Assembly: GCA_963989245.1 (NCBI GenBank)
Contig: CAXDII010000319.1
Coordinates: 823,501 to 887,500, forward strand
Origin: Nansenia antarctica
Taxonomy: Eukaryota > Chordata > Actinopteri > Argentiniformes > Microstomatidae
DNA: 64,000 bases
Direction of reading: 5' to 3'
Every line of letters begins with the position of its first letter. The stretch's first letter is position 1. Shown here one piece after another: positions 18,790 through 32,275 of this stretch. Under the pieces are notes generated by a model that saw nothing but the letters and a program-made list of their open reading frames with translations, did no database searches and was not told the origin of the DNA. The translations under genes and the position numbers were made by a program.

Positions 18790-21700
18790 GAGAACGAATG
18801 CAAAAAACAGTCCACTCTCAGAACAGGCCGCTTGGACACTTTCAGAACAGCTCTGTTAATGACTGAAAACAGCTCTCGAAGAGATTGTCAAAAGAGACTC
18901 CGAAAACGAAACGTTGATCACTTTTGAGCAAAAGGCTGCACACACGCAATTCAAGTTGCTCTGATTGTCATTTAGAGTTACATTATAGGATTATTCAACA
19001 ACAAGTCAAAATGTGCTCGTGAAAGGCAGAAAACAACACTTTGATAGTTTGATATAACTTGAGAACGAATGCAAAAAACAGTCCACTCTAAGAACAGGCC
19101 GCTTGGACACTTTCAGAACAGCTCTGTTAATGACTGAAAACAGCTCTCGAAGAGATTGTCAAAAGAGACTCTGAAAACGAAACGTTGATCACTTTTGAGC
19201 AAAAGGCTGCACACACGCAATTCAAGTTGCTCTGATTGTCATTTAGAGTTACATTATAGGATTATTCAACAACAAGTCAAAATGTGCTCGTGAAAGGCAG
19301 AAAACAACACTTTGATAGTTTGATATAACTTGAGAACGAATGCAAAAAACAGTCCACTCTCAGAACAGGCCGCTTGGACACTTTCAGAACAGCTCTGTTA
19401 ATGACTGAAAACAGCTCTCGAAGAGATTGTCAAAAGAGACTCCGAAAACGAAACGTTGATCACTTTTGAGCAAAAGGCTGCACACACGCAATTCAAGTTG
19501 CTCTGATTGTCATTTAGAGTTACATTATAGGATTATTCAACAACAAGTCAAAATGTGCTCGTGAAAGGCAGAAAACAACACTTTGATAGTTTGATATAAC
19601 TTGAGAACGAATGCAAAAAACAGTCCACTCTAAGAACAGGCCGCTTGGACACTTTCAGAACAGCTCTGTTAATGACTGAAAACAGCTCTCGAAGAGATTG
19701 TCAAAAGAGACTCCGAAAACGAAACGTTGATCACTTTTGAGCAAAAGGCTGCACACACGCAATTCAAGTTGCTCTGATTGTCATTTAGAGTTACATTATA
19801 GGATTATTCAACAACAAGTCAAAATGTGCTCGTGAAAGGCAGAAAACAACACTTTGATAGTTTGATATAACTTGAGAACGAATGCAAAAAACAGTCCACT
19901 CTCAGAACAGGCCGCTTGGACACTTTCAGAACAGCTCTGTTAATGACTGAAAACAGCTCTCGAAGAGATTGTCAAAAGAGACTCCGAAAACGAAACGTTG
20001 ATCACTTTTGAGCAAAAGGCTGCACACACGCAATTCAAGTTGCTCTGATTGTCATTTAGAGTTACATTATAGGATTATTCAACAACAAGTCAAAATGTGC
20101 TCGTGAAAGGCAGAAAACAACACTTTGATAGTTTGATATAACTTGAGAACGAATGCAAAAAACAGTCCACTCTAAGAACAGGCCGCTTGGACACTTTCAG
20201 AACAGCTCTGTTAATGACTGAAAACAGCTCTCGAAGAGATTGTCAAAAGAGACTCTGAAAACGAAACGTTGATCACTTTTGAGCAAAAGGCTGCACACAC
20301 GCAATTCAAGTTGCTCTGATTGTCATTTAGAGTTACATTATAGGATTATTCAACAACAAGTCAAAATGTGCTCGTGAAAGGCAGAAAACAACACTTTGAT
20401 AGTTTGATATAACTTGAGAACGAATGCAAAAAACAGTCCACTCTCAGAACAGGCCGCTTGGACACTTTCAGAACAGCTCTGTTAATGACTGAAAACAGCT
20501 CTCGAAGAGATTGTCAAAAGAGACTCCGAAAACGAAACGTTGATCACTTTTGAGCAAAAGGCTGCACACACGCAATTCAAGTTGCTCTGATTGTCATTTA
20601 GAGTTACATTATAGGATTATTCAACAACAAGTCAAAATGTGCTCGTGAAAGGCAGAAAACAACACTTTGATAGTTTGATATAACTTGAGAACGAATGCAA
20701 AAAACAGTCCACTCTCAGAACAGGCCGCTTGGACACTTTCAGAACAGCTCTGTTAATGACTGAAAACAGCTCTCGAAGAGATTGTCAAAAGAGACTCCGA
20801 AAACGAAACGTTGATCACTTTTGAGCAAAAGGCTGCACACACGCAATTCAAGTTGCTCTGATTGTCATTTAGAGTTACATTATAGGATTATTCAACAACA
20901 AGTCAAAATGTGCTCGTGAAAGGCAGAAAACAACACTTTGATAGTTTGATATAACTTGAGAACGAATGCAAAAAACAGTCCACTCTAAGAACAGGCCGCT
21001 TGGACACTTTCAGAACAGCTCTGTTAATGACTGAAAACAGCTCTCGAAGAGATTGTCAAAAGAGACTCTGAAAACGAAACGTTGATCACTTTTGAGCAAA
21101 AGGCTGCACACACGCAATTCAAGTTGCTCTGATTGTCATTTAGAGTTACATTATAGGATTATTCAACAACAAGTCAAAATGTGCTCGTGAAAGGCAGAAA
21201 ACAACACTTTGATAGTTTGATATAACTTGAGAACGAATGCAAAAAACAGTCCACTCTCAGAACAGGCCGCTTGGACACTTTCAGAACAGCTCTGTTAATG
21301 ACTGAAAACAGCTCTCGAAGAGATTGTCAAAAGAGACTCCGAAAACGAAACGTTGATCACTTTTGAGCAAAAGGCTGCACACACGCAATTCAAGTTGCTC
21401 TGATTGTCATTTAGAGTTACATTATAGGATTATTCAACAACAAGTCAAAATGTGCTCGTGAAAGGCAGAAAACAACACTTTGATAGTTTGATATAACTTG
21501 AGAACGAATGCAAAAAACAGTCCACTCTAAGAACAGGCCGCTTGGACACTTTCAGAACAGCTCTGTTAATGACTGAAAACAGCTCTCGAAGAGATTGTCA
21601 AAAGAGACTCTGAAAACGAAACGTTGATCACTTTTGAGCAAAAGGCTGCACACACGCAATTCAAGTTGCTCTGATTGTCATTTAGAGTTACATTATAGGA

Positions 21701-24700
21701 TTATTCAACAACAAGTCAAAATGTGCTCGTGAAAGGCAGAAAACAACACTTTGATAGTTTGATATAACTTGAGAACGAATGCAAAAAACAGTCCACTCTC
21801 AGAACAGGCCGCTTGGACACTTTCAGAACAGCTCTGTTAATGACTGAAAACAGCTCTCGAAGAGATTGTCAAAAGAGACTCCGAAAACGAAACGTTGATC
21901 ACTTTTGAGCAAAAGGCTGCACACACGCAATTCAAGTTGCTCTGATTGTCATTTAGAGTTACATTATAGGATTATTCAACAACAAGTCAAAATGTGCTCG
22001 TGAAAGGCAGAAAACAACACTTTGATAGTTTGATATAACTTGAGAACGAATGCAAAAAACAGTCCACTCTCAGAACAGGCCGCTTGGACACTTTCAGAAC
22101 AGCTCTGTTAATGACTGAAAACAGCTCTCGAAGAGATTGTCAAAAGAGACTCCGAAAACGAAACGTTGATCACTTTTGAGCAAAAGGCTGCACACACGCA
22201 ATTCAAGTTGCTCTGATTGTCATTTAGAGTTACATTATAGGATTATTCAACAACAAGTCAAAATGTGCTCGTGAAAGGCAGAAAACAACACTTTGATAGT
22301 TTGATATAACTTGAGAACGAATGCAAAAAACAGTCCACTCTCAGAACAGGCCGCTTGGACACTTTCAGAACAGCTCTGTTAATGCAGCTCTGTTAATGAC
22401 TGAAAACAGCTCTCGAAGAGATTGTCAAAAGAGACTCCGAAAACGAAACGTTGATCACTTTTGAGCAAAAGGCTGCACACACGCAATTCAAGTTGCTCTG
22501 ATTGTCATTTAGAGTTACATTATAGGATTATTCAACAACAAGTCAAAATGTGCTCGTGAAAGGCAGAAAACAACACTTTGATAGTTTGATATAACTTGAG
22601 AACGAATGCAAAAAACAGTCCACTCTAAGAACAGGCCGCTTGGACACTTTCAGAACAGCTCTGTTAATGACTGAAAACAGCTCTCGAAGAGATTGTCAAA
22701 AGAGACTCTGAAAACGAAACGTTGATCACTTTTGAGCAAAAGGCTGCACACACGCAATTCAAGTTGCTCTGATTGTCATTTAGAGTTACATTATAGGATT
22801 ATTCAACAACAAGTCAAAATGTGCTCGTGAAAGGCAGAAAACAACACTTTGATAGTTTGATATAACTTGAGAACGAATGCAAAAAACAGTCCACTCTCAG
22901 AACAGGCCGCTTGGACACTTTCAGAACAGCTCTGTTAATGACTGAAAACAGCTCTCGAAGAGATTGTCAAAAGAGACTCCGAAAACGAAACGTTGATCAC
23001 TTTTGAGCAAAAGGCTGCACACACGCAATTCAAGTTGCTCTGATTGTCATTTAGAGTTACATTATAGGATTATTCAACAACAAGTCAAAATGTGCTCGTG
23101 AAAGGCAGAAAACAACACTTTGATAGTTTGATATAACTTGAGAACGAATGCAAAAAACAGTCCACTCTAAGAACAGGCCGCTTGGACACTTTCAGAACAG
23201 CTCTGTTAATGACTGAAAACAGCTCTCGAAGAGATTGTCAAAAGAGACTCTGAAAACGAAACGTTGATCACTTTTGAGCAAAAGGCTGCACACACGCAAT
23301 TCAAGTTGCTCTGATTGTCATTTAGAGTTACATTATAGGATTATTCAACAACAAGTCAAAATGTGCTCGTGAAAGGCAGAAAAAAACACTTTGATAGTTT
23401 GATATAACTTGAGAACGAATGCAAAAAACAGTCCACTCTAAGAACAGGCCGCTGGGACACTTTCAGAACAGCTCTGTTAATGACTGAAAACAGCTCTCGA
23501 AGAGATTGTCAAAAGAGACTCTGAAAACGAAACGTTGATTACTTTTGAGCAAAAGGCTGCACACACGCAATTCAAGTTGCTCTGATTGTCATTTAGAGTA
23601 ACATTATAGGATTATTCAACAACAAGTCAAAATGTGCTCGTGAAAGGCAGAAAACAACACTTTGATAGTTTGATATAACTTGAGAACGAATGCAAAAAAC
23701 AGTCCACTCTCAGAACAGGCCGCTTGGACACTTTCAGAACAGCTCTGTTAATGACTGAAAACAGCTCTCGAAGAGATTGTCAAAAGAGACTCCGAAAACG
23801 AAACGTTGATCACTTTTGAGCAAAAGGCTGCACACACGCAATTCAAGTTGCTCTGATTGTCATTTAGAGTTACATTATAGGATTATTCAACAACAAGTCA
23901 AAATGTGCTCGTGAAAGGCAGAAAACAACACTTTGATAGTTTGATATAACTTGAGAACGAATGCAAAAAACAGTCCACTCTAAGAACAGGCCGCTTGGAC
24001 ACTTTCAGAACAGCTCTGTTAATGACTGAAAACAGCTCTCGAAGAGATTGTCAAAAGAGACTCCGAAAACGAAACGTTGATCACTTTTGAGCAAAAGGCT
24101 GCACACACGCAATTCAAGTTGCTCTGATTGTCATTTAGAGTTACATTATAGGATTATTCAACAACAAGTCAAAATGTGCTCGTGAAAGGCAGAAAACAAC
24201 ACTTTGATAGTTTGATATAACTTGAGAACGAATGCAAAAAACAGTCCACTCTCAGAACAGGCCGCTTGGACACTTTCAGAACAGCTCTGTTAATGACTGA
24301 AAACAGCTCTCGAAGAGATTGTCAAAAGAGACTCCGAAAACGAAACGTTGATCACTTTTGAGCAAAAGGCTGCACACACGCAATTCAAGTTGCTCTGATT
24401 GTCATTTAGAGTTACATTATAGGATTATTCAACAACAAGTCAAAATGTGCTCGTGAAAGGCAGAAAACAACACTTTGATAGTTTGATATAACTTGAGAAC
24501 GAATGCAAAAAACAGTCCACTCTAAGAACAGGCCGCTTGGACACTTTCAGAACAGCTCTGTTAATGACTGAAAACAGCTCTCGAAGAGATTGTCAAAAGA
24601 GACTCTGAAAACGAAACGTTGATCACTTTTGAGCAAAAGGCTGCACACACGCAATTCAAGTTGCTCTGATTGTCATTTAGAGTTACATTATAGGATTATT

Positions 24701-25200
24701 CAACAACAAGTCAAAATGTGCTCGTGAAAGGCAGAAAACAACACTTTGATAGTTTGATATAACTTGAGAACGAATGCAAAAAACAGTCCACTCTAAGAAC
24801 AGGCCGCTTGGACACTTTCAGAACAGCTCTGTTAATGACTGAAAACAGCTCTCGAAGAGATTGTCAAAAGAGACTCTGAAAACGAAACGTTGATCACTTT
24901 TGAGCAAAAGGCTGCACACACGCAATTCAAGTTGCTCTGATTGTCATTTAGAGTTACATTATAGGATTATTCAACAACAAGTCAAAATGTGCTCGTGAAA
25001 GGCAGAAAACAACACTTTGATAGTTTGATATAACTTGAGAACGAATGCAAAAAACAGTCCACTCTCAGAACAGGCCGCTTGGACACTTTCAGAACAGCTC
25101 TGTTAATGACTGAAAACAGCTCTCGAAGAGATTGTCAAAAGAGACTCCGAAAACGAAACGTTGATCACTTTTGAGCAAAAGGCTGCACACACGCAATTCA
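18790..25200 (+). repeat. Dimeric (542-bp) higher-order repeat region
   Basis: Monomers with CTCAGAAC plus CTCCG alternate, with some slippage, with monomers carrying CTAAGAAC plus CTCTG (for example about 18815, 19087, 19360; then 20174, 20987, 21529, 22627). The alternation implies a two-monomer unit that has expanded and been partly scrambled. Limits are approximate. Confidence 0.65.
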
Positions 25201-25340
25201 AGTTGCTCTGATTGTCATTTAGAGTTACATTATAGGATTATTCAACAACAAGTCAAAATGTGCTCGTGAAAGGCAGAAAACAACACTTTGATAGTTTGAT
25301 ATAACTTGAGAACGAATGCAAAAAACAGTCCACTCTAAGA

Positions 25341-26800
25341 CCAGGCCGCTTGGACACTTTCAGAACAGCTCTGTTATTGACTGAAAACAGCTCTCGAAGA
25401 GATTGTCAAAAGAGACTCTGAAAACGAAACGTTGATCACTTTTGAGCAAAAGGCTGCACACACGCAATTCAAGTTGCTCTGATTGTCATTTAGAGTTACA
25501 TTATAGGATTATTCAACAACAAGTCAAAATGTGCTCGTGAAAGGCAGAAAACAACACTTTGATAGTTTGATATAACTTGAGAACGAATGCAAAAAACAGT
25601 CCACTCTAAGAACAGGCCGCTTGGACACTTTCAGAACAGCTCTGTTAATGACTGAAAACAGCTCTCGAAGAGATTGTCAAAAGAGACTCCGAAAACGAAA
25701 CGTTGATCACTTTTGAGCAAAAGGCTGCACACACGCAATTCAAGTTGCTCTGATTGTCATTTAGAGTTACATTATAGGATTATTCAACAACAAGTCAAAA
25801 TGTGCTCGTGAAAGGCAGAAAACAACACTTTGATAGTTTGATATAACTTGAGAACGAATGCAAAAAACAGTCCACTCTCAGAACAGGCCGCTTGGACACT
25901 TTCAGAACAGCTCTGTTAATGACTGAAAACAGCTCTCGAAGAGATTGTCAAAAGAGACTCCGAAAACGAAACGTTGATCACTTTTGAGCAAAAGGCTGCA
26001 CACACGCAATTCAAGTTGCTCTGATTGTCATTTAGAGTTACATTATAGGATTATTCAACAACAAGTCAAAATGTGCTCGTGAAAGGCAGAAAACAACACT
26101 TTGATAGTTTGATATAACTTGAGAACGAATGCAAAAAACAGTCCACTCTAAGAACAGGCCGCTTGGACACTTTCAGAACAGCTCTGTTAATGACTGAAAA
26201 CAGCTCTCGAAGAGATTGTCAAAAGAGACTCCGAAAACGAAACGTTGATCACTTTTGAGCAAAAGGCTGCACACACGCAATTCAAGTTGCTCTGATTGTC
26301 ATTTAGAGTTACATTATAGGATTATTCAACAACAAGTCAAAATGTGCTCGTGAAAGGCAGAAAACAACACTTTGATAGTTTGATATAACTTGAGAACGAA
26401 TGCAAAAAACAGTCCACTCTAAGAACAGGCCGCTTGGACACTTTCAGAACAGCTCTGTTAATGACTGAAAACAGCTCTCGAAGAGATTGTCAAAAGAGAC
26501 TCCGAAAACGAAACGTTGATCACTTTTGAGCAAAAGGCTGCACACACGCAATTCAAGTTGCTCTGATTGTCATTTAGAGTTACATTATAGGATTATTCAA
26601 CAACAAGTCAAAATGTGCTCGTGAAAGGCAGAAAACAACACTTTGATAGTTTGATATAACTTGAGAACGAATGCAAAAAACAGTCCACTCTAAGACCAGG
26701 CCGCTTGGACACTTTCAGAACAGCTCTGTTATTGACTGAAAACAGCTCTCGAAGAGATTGTCAAAAGAGACTCTGAAAACGAAACGTTGATCACTTTTGA
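25341..26800 (+). repeat. Five-monomer higher-order repeat marker pair
   Basis: The linked private variants AAGACCAGG and GTTATTGACTG occur together only at about 25341-25380 and 26696-26735, 1355 bp apart, which is exactly five 271-bp monomers. Confidence 0.75.
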
Positions 26801-29030
26801 GCAAAAGGCTGCACACACGCAATTCAAGTTGCTCTGATTGTCATTTAGAGTTACATTATAGGATTATTCAACAACAAGTCAAAATGTGCTCGTGAAAGGC
26901 AGAAAACAACACTTTGATAGTTTGATATAACTTGAGAACGAATGCAAAAAACAGTCCACTCTAAGAACAGGCCGCTTGGACACTTTCAGAACAGCTCTGT
27001 TAATGACTGAAAACAGCTCTCGAAGAGATTGTCAAAAGAGACTCCGAAAACGAAACGTTGATCACTTTTGAGCAAAAGGCTGCACACACGCAATTCAAGT
27101 TGCTCTGATTGTCATTTAGAGTTACATTATAGGATTATTCAACAACAAGTCAAAATGTGCTCGTGAAAGGCAGAAAACAACACTTTGATAGTTTGATATA
27201 ACTTGAGAACGAATGCAAAAAACAGTCCACTCTCAGAACAGGCCGCTTGGACACTTTCAGAACAGCTCTGTTAATGACTGAAAACAGCTCTCGAAGAGAT
27301 TGTCAAAAGAGACTCCGAAAACGAAACGTTGATCACTTTTGAGCAAAAGGCTGCACACACGCAATTCAAGTTGCTCTGATTGTCATTTAGAGTTACATTA
27401 TAGGATTATTCAACAACAAGTCAAAATGTGCTCGTGAAAGGCAGAAAACAACACTTTGATAGTTTGATATAACTTGAGAACGAATGCAAAAAACAGTCCA
27501 CTCTAAGAACAGGCCGCTTGGACACTTTCAGAACAGCTCTGTTAATGACTGAAAACAGCTCTCGAAGAGATTGTCAAAAGAGACTCTGAAAACGAAACGT
27601 TGATCACTTTTGAGCAAAAGGCTGCACACACGCAATTCAAGTTGCTCTGATTGTCATTTAGAGTTACATTATAGGATTATTCAACAACAAGTCAAAATGT
27701 GCTCGTGAAAGGCAGAAAACAACACTTTGATAGTTTGATATAACTTGAGAACGAATGCAAAAAACAGTCCACTCTCAGAACAGGCCGCTTGGACACTTTC
27801 AGAACAGCTCTGTTAATGACTGAAAACAGCTCTCGAAGAGATTGTCAAAAGAGACTCCGAAAACGAAACGTTGATCACTTTTGAGCAAAAGCCTGCACAC
27901 ACGCAATTCAAGTTGCTCTGATTGTCATTTAGAGTTACATTATAGGATTATTCAACAACAAGTCAAAATGTGCTCGTGAAAGGCAGAAAACAACACTTTG
28001 ATAGTTTGATATAACTTGAGAACGAATGCAAAAAACAGTCCACTCTAAGAACAGGCCGCTTGGACACTTTCAGAACAGCTCTGTTAATGACTGAAAACAG
28101 CTCTCGAAGAGATTGTCAAAAGAGACTCCGAAAACGAAACGTTGATCACTTTTGAGCAAAAGGCTGCACACACGCAATTCAAGTTGCTCTGATTGTCATT
28201 TAGAGTTACATTATAGGATTATTCAACAACAAGTCAAAATGTGCTCGTGAAAGGCAGAAAACAACACTTTGATAGTTTGATATAACTTGAGAACGAATGC
28301 AAAAAACAGTCCACTCTCAGAACAGGCCGCTTGGACACTTTCAGAACAGCTCTGTTAATGACTGAAAACAGCTCTCGAAGAGATTGTCAAAAGAGACTCC
28401 GAAAACGAAACGTTGATCACTTTTGAGCAAAAGGCTGCACACACGCAATTCAAGTTGCTCTGATTGTCATTTAGAGTTACATTATAGGATTATTCAACAA
28501 GTCAAAATGTGCTCGTGAAAGGCAGAAAACAACACTTTGATAGTTTGATATAACTTGAGAACGAATGCAAAAAACAGTCCACTCTCAGAACAGGCCGCTT
28601 GGACACTTTCAGAACAGCTCTGTTAATGACTGAAAACAGCTCTCGAAGAGATTGTCAAAAGAGACTCCGAAAACGAAACGTTGATCACTTTTGAGCAAAA
28701 GGCTGCACACACGCAATTCAAGTTGCTCTGATTGTCATTTAGAGTTACATTATAGGATTATTCAACAACAAGTCAAAATGTGCTCGTGAAAGGCAGAAAA
28801 CAACACTTTGATAGTTTGATATAACTTGAGAACGAATGCAAAAAACAGTCCACTCTCAGAACAGGCCGCTTGGACACTTTCAGAACAGCTCTGTTAATGA
28901 CTGAAAACAGCTCTCGAAGAGATTGTCAAAAGAGACTCCGAAAACGAAACGTTGATCACTTTTGAGCAAAAGGCTGCACACACGCAATTCAAGTTGCTCT
29001 GATTGTCATTTAGAGTTACATTATAGGATT

Positions 29031-32010
29031 AGTCAACAACAAGTCAAAATGTGCTCGTGAAAGGCAGAAAACAACACTTTGATAGTTTGATATAACTTGA
29101 GAACGAATGCAAAAAACAGTCCACTCTAAGAACAGGCCGCTTGGACACTTTCAGAACAGCTCTGTTAATGACTGAAAACAGCTCTCGAAGAGATTGTCCA
29201 AAGAGACTCCGAAAACGAAACGTTGATCACTTTTGAGCAAAAGGCTGCACACACGCAATTCAAGTTGCTCTGATTGTCATTTAGAGTTACATTATAGGAT
29301 TATTCAACAACAAGTCAAAATGTGCTCGTGAAAGGCAGAAAACAACACTTTGATAGTTTGATATAACTTGAGAACGAATGCAAAAAACAGTCCACTCTAA
29401 GAACAGGCCGCTTGGACACTTTCAGAACAGCTCTGTTAATGACTGAAAACAGCTCTCGAAGAGATTGTCAAAAGAGACTCCGAAAACGAAACGTTGATCA
29501 CTTTTGTGCAAAAGGCTGCACACACGCAATTCAAGTTGCTCTGATTGTCATTTAGAGTTACATTATAGGATTATTCAACAACAAGTCAAAATGTGCTCGT
29601 GAAAGGCAGAAAACAACACTTTGATAGTTTGATATAACTTGAGAACGAATGCAAAAAACAGTCCACTCTAAGAACAGGCCGCTTGGACACTTTCAGAACA
29701 GCTCTGTTAATGACTGAAAACAGCTCTCGAAGAGATTGTCAAAAGAGACTCCGAAAACGAAACGTTGATCACTTTTGAGCAAAAGGCTGCACACACGCAA
29801 TTCAAGTTGCTCTGATTGTCATTTAGAGTTACATTATAGGATTATTCAACAAGTCAAAATGTGCTCGTGAAAGGCAGAAAACAACACTTTGATAGTTTGA
29901 TATAACTTGAGAACGAATGCAAAAAACAGTCCACTCTCAGAACAGGCCGCTTGGACACTTTCAGAACAGCTCTGTTAATGACTGAAAACAGCTCTCGAAG
30001 AGATTGTCAAAAGAGACTCCGAAAACGAAACGTTGATCACTTTTGAGCAAAAGGCTGCACACACGCAATTCAAGTTGCTCTGATTGTCATTTAGAGTTAC
30101 ATTATAGGATTATTCAACAACAAGTCAAAATGTGCTCGTGAAAGGCAGAAAACAACACTTTGATAGTTTGATATAACTTGAGAACGAATGCAAAAAACAG
30201 TCCACTCTCAGAACAGGCCGCTTGGACACTTTCAGAACAGCTCTGTTAATGACTGAAAACAGCTCTCGAAGAGATTGTCAAAAGAGACTCCGAAAACGAA
30301 ACGTTGATCACTTTTGAGCAAAACGCTGCACACACGCAATTCAAGTTGCTCTGATTGTCATTTAGAGTTACATTATAGGATTAGTCAACAACAAGTCAAA
30401 ATGTGCTCGTGAAAGGCAGAAAACAACACTTTGATAGTTTGATATAACTTGAGAACGAATGCAAAAAACAGTCCACTCTAAGAACAGGCCGCTTGGACAC
30501 TTTCAGAACAGCTCTGTTAATGACTGAAAACAGCTCTCGAAGAGATTGTCAAAAGAGACTCCGAAAACGAAACGTTGATCACTTTTGAGCAAAAGGCTGC
30601 ACACACGCAATTCAAGTTGCTCTGATTGTCATTTAGAGTTACATTATAGGATTATTCAACAACAAGTCAAAATGTGCTCGTGAAAGGCAGAAAACAACAC
30701 TTTGATAGTTTGATATAACTTGAGAACGAATGCAAAAAACAGTCCACTCTAAGAACAGGCCGCTTGGACACTTTCAGAACAGCTCTGTTAATGACTGAAA
30801 ACAGCTCTCGAAGAGATTGTCAAAAGAGACTCCGAAAACGAAACGTTGATCACTTTTGTGCAAAAGGCTGCACACACGCAATTCAAGTTGCTCTGATTGT
30901 CATTTAGAGTTACATTATAGGATTATTCAACAACAAGTCAAAATGTGCTCGTGAAAGGCAGAAAACAACACTTTGATAGTTTGATATAACTTGAGAACGA
31001 ATGCAAAAAACAGTCCACTCTAAGAACAGGCCGCTTGGACACTTTCAGAACAGCTCTGTTAATGACTGAAAACAGCTCTCGAAGAGATTGTCAAAAGAGA
31101 CTCCGAAAACGAAACGTTGATCACTTTTGAGCAAAAGGCTGCACACACGCAATTCAAGTTGCTCTGATTGTCATTTAGAGTTACATTATAGGATTATTCA
31201 ACAACAAGTCAAAATGTGCTCGTGAAAGGCAGAAAACAACACTTTGATAGTTTGATATAACTTGAGAACGAATGCAAAAAACAGTCCACTCTCAGAACAG
31301 GCCGCTTGGACACTTTCAGAACAGCTCTGTTAATGACTGAAAACAGCTCTCGAAGAGATTGTCAAAAGAGACTCCGAAAACGAAACGTTGATCACTTTTG
31401 AGCAAAAGGCTGCACACACGCAATTCAAGTTGCTCTGATTGTCATTTAGAGTTACATTATAGGATTAGTCAACAACAAGTCAAAATGTGCTCGTGAAAGG
31501 CAGAAAACAACACTTTGATAGTTTGATATAACTTGAGAACGAATGCAAAAAACAGTCCACTCTAAGAACAGGCCGCTTGGACACTTTCAGAACAGCTCTG
31601 TTAATGACTGAAAACAGCTCTCGAAGAGATTGTCAAAAGAGACTCCGAAAACGAAACGTTGATCACTTTTGAGCAAAAGGCTGCACACACGCAATTCAAG
31701 TTGCTCTGATTGTCATTTAGAGTTACATTATAGGATTATTCAACAACAAGTCAAAATGTGCTCGTGAAAGGCAGAAAACAACACTTTGATAGTTTGATAT
31801 AACTTGAGAACGAATGCAAAAAACAGTCCACTCTAAGAACAGGCCGCTTGGACACTTTCAGAACAGCTCTGTTAATGACTGAAAACAGCTCTCGAAGAGA
31901 TTGTCAAAAGAGACTCCGAAAACGAAACGTTGATCACTTTTGTGCAAAAGGCTGCACACACGCAATTCAAGTTGCTCTGATTGTCATTTAGAGTTACATT
32001 ATAGGATTAT
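29031..32010 (+). repeat. Four/five-monomer higher-order repeats
   Basis: The variant GGATTAGTCAAC occurs near 29031, 30383 and 31467, followed two monomers later by TTTTGTGCAAAAGG near 29504, 30855 and 31940. Steps of 1352 and 1084 bp equal five monomers (with a 3-bp deletion) and four monomers. Confidence 0.8.
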
Positions 32011-32275
32011 TCAACAACAAGTCAAAATGTGCTCGTGAAAGGCAGAAAACAACACTTTGATAGTTTGATATAACTTGAGAACGAATGCAAAAAACAGTCC
32101 ACTCTAAGAACAGGCCGCTTGGACACTTTCAGAACAGCTCTGTTAATGACTGAAAACAGCTCTCGAAGAGATTGTCAAAAGAGACTCCGAAAACGAAACG
32201 TTGATCACTTTTGAGCAAAAGGCTGCACACACGCAATTCAAGTTGCTCTGATTGTCATTTAGAGTTACATTATAG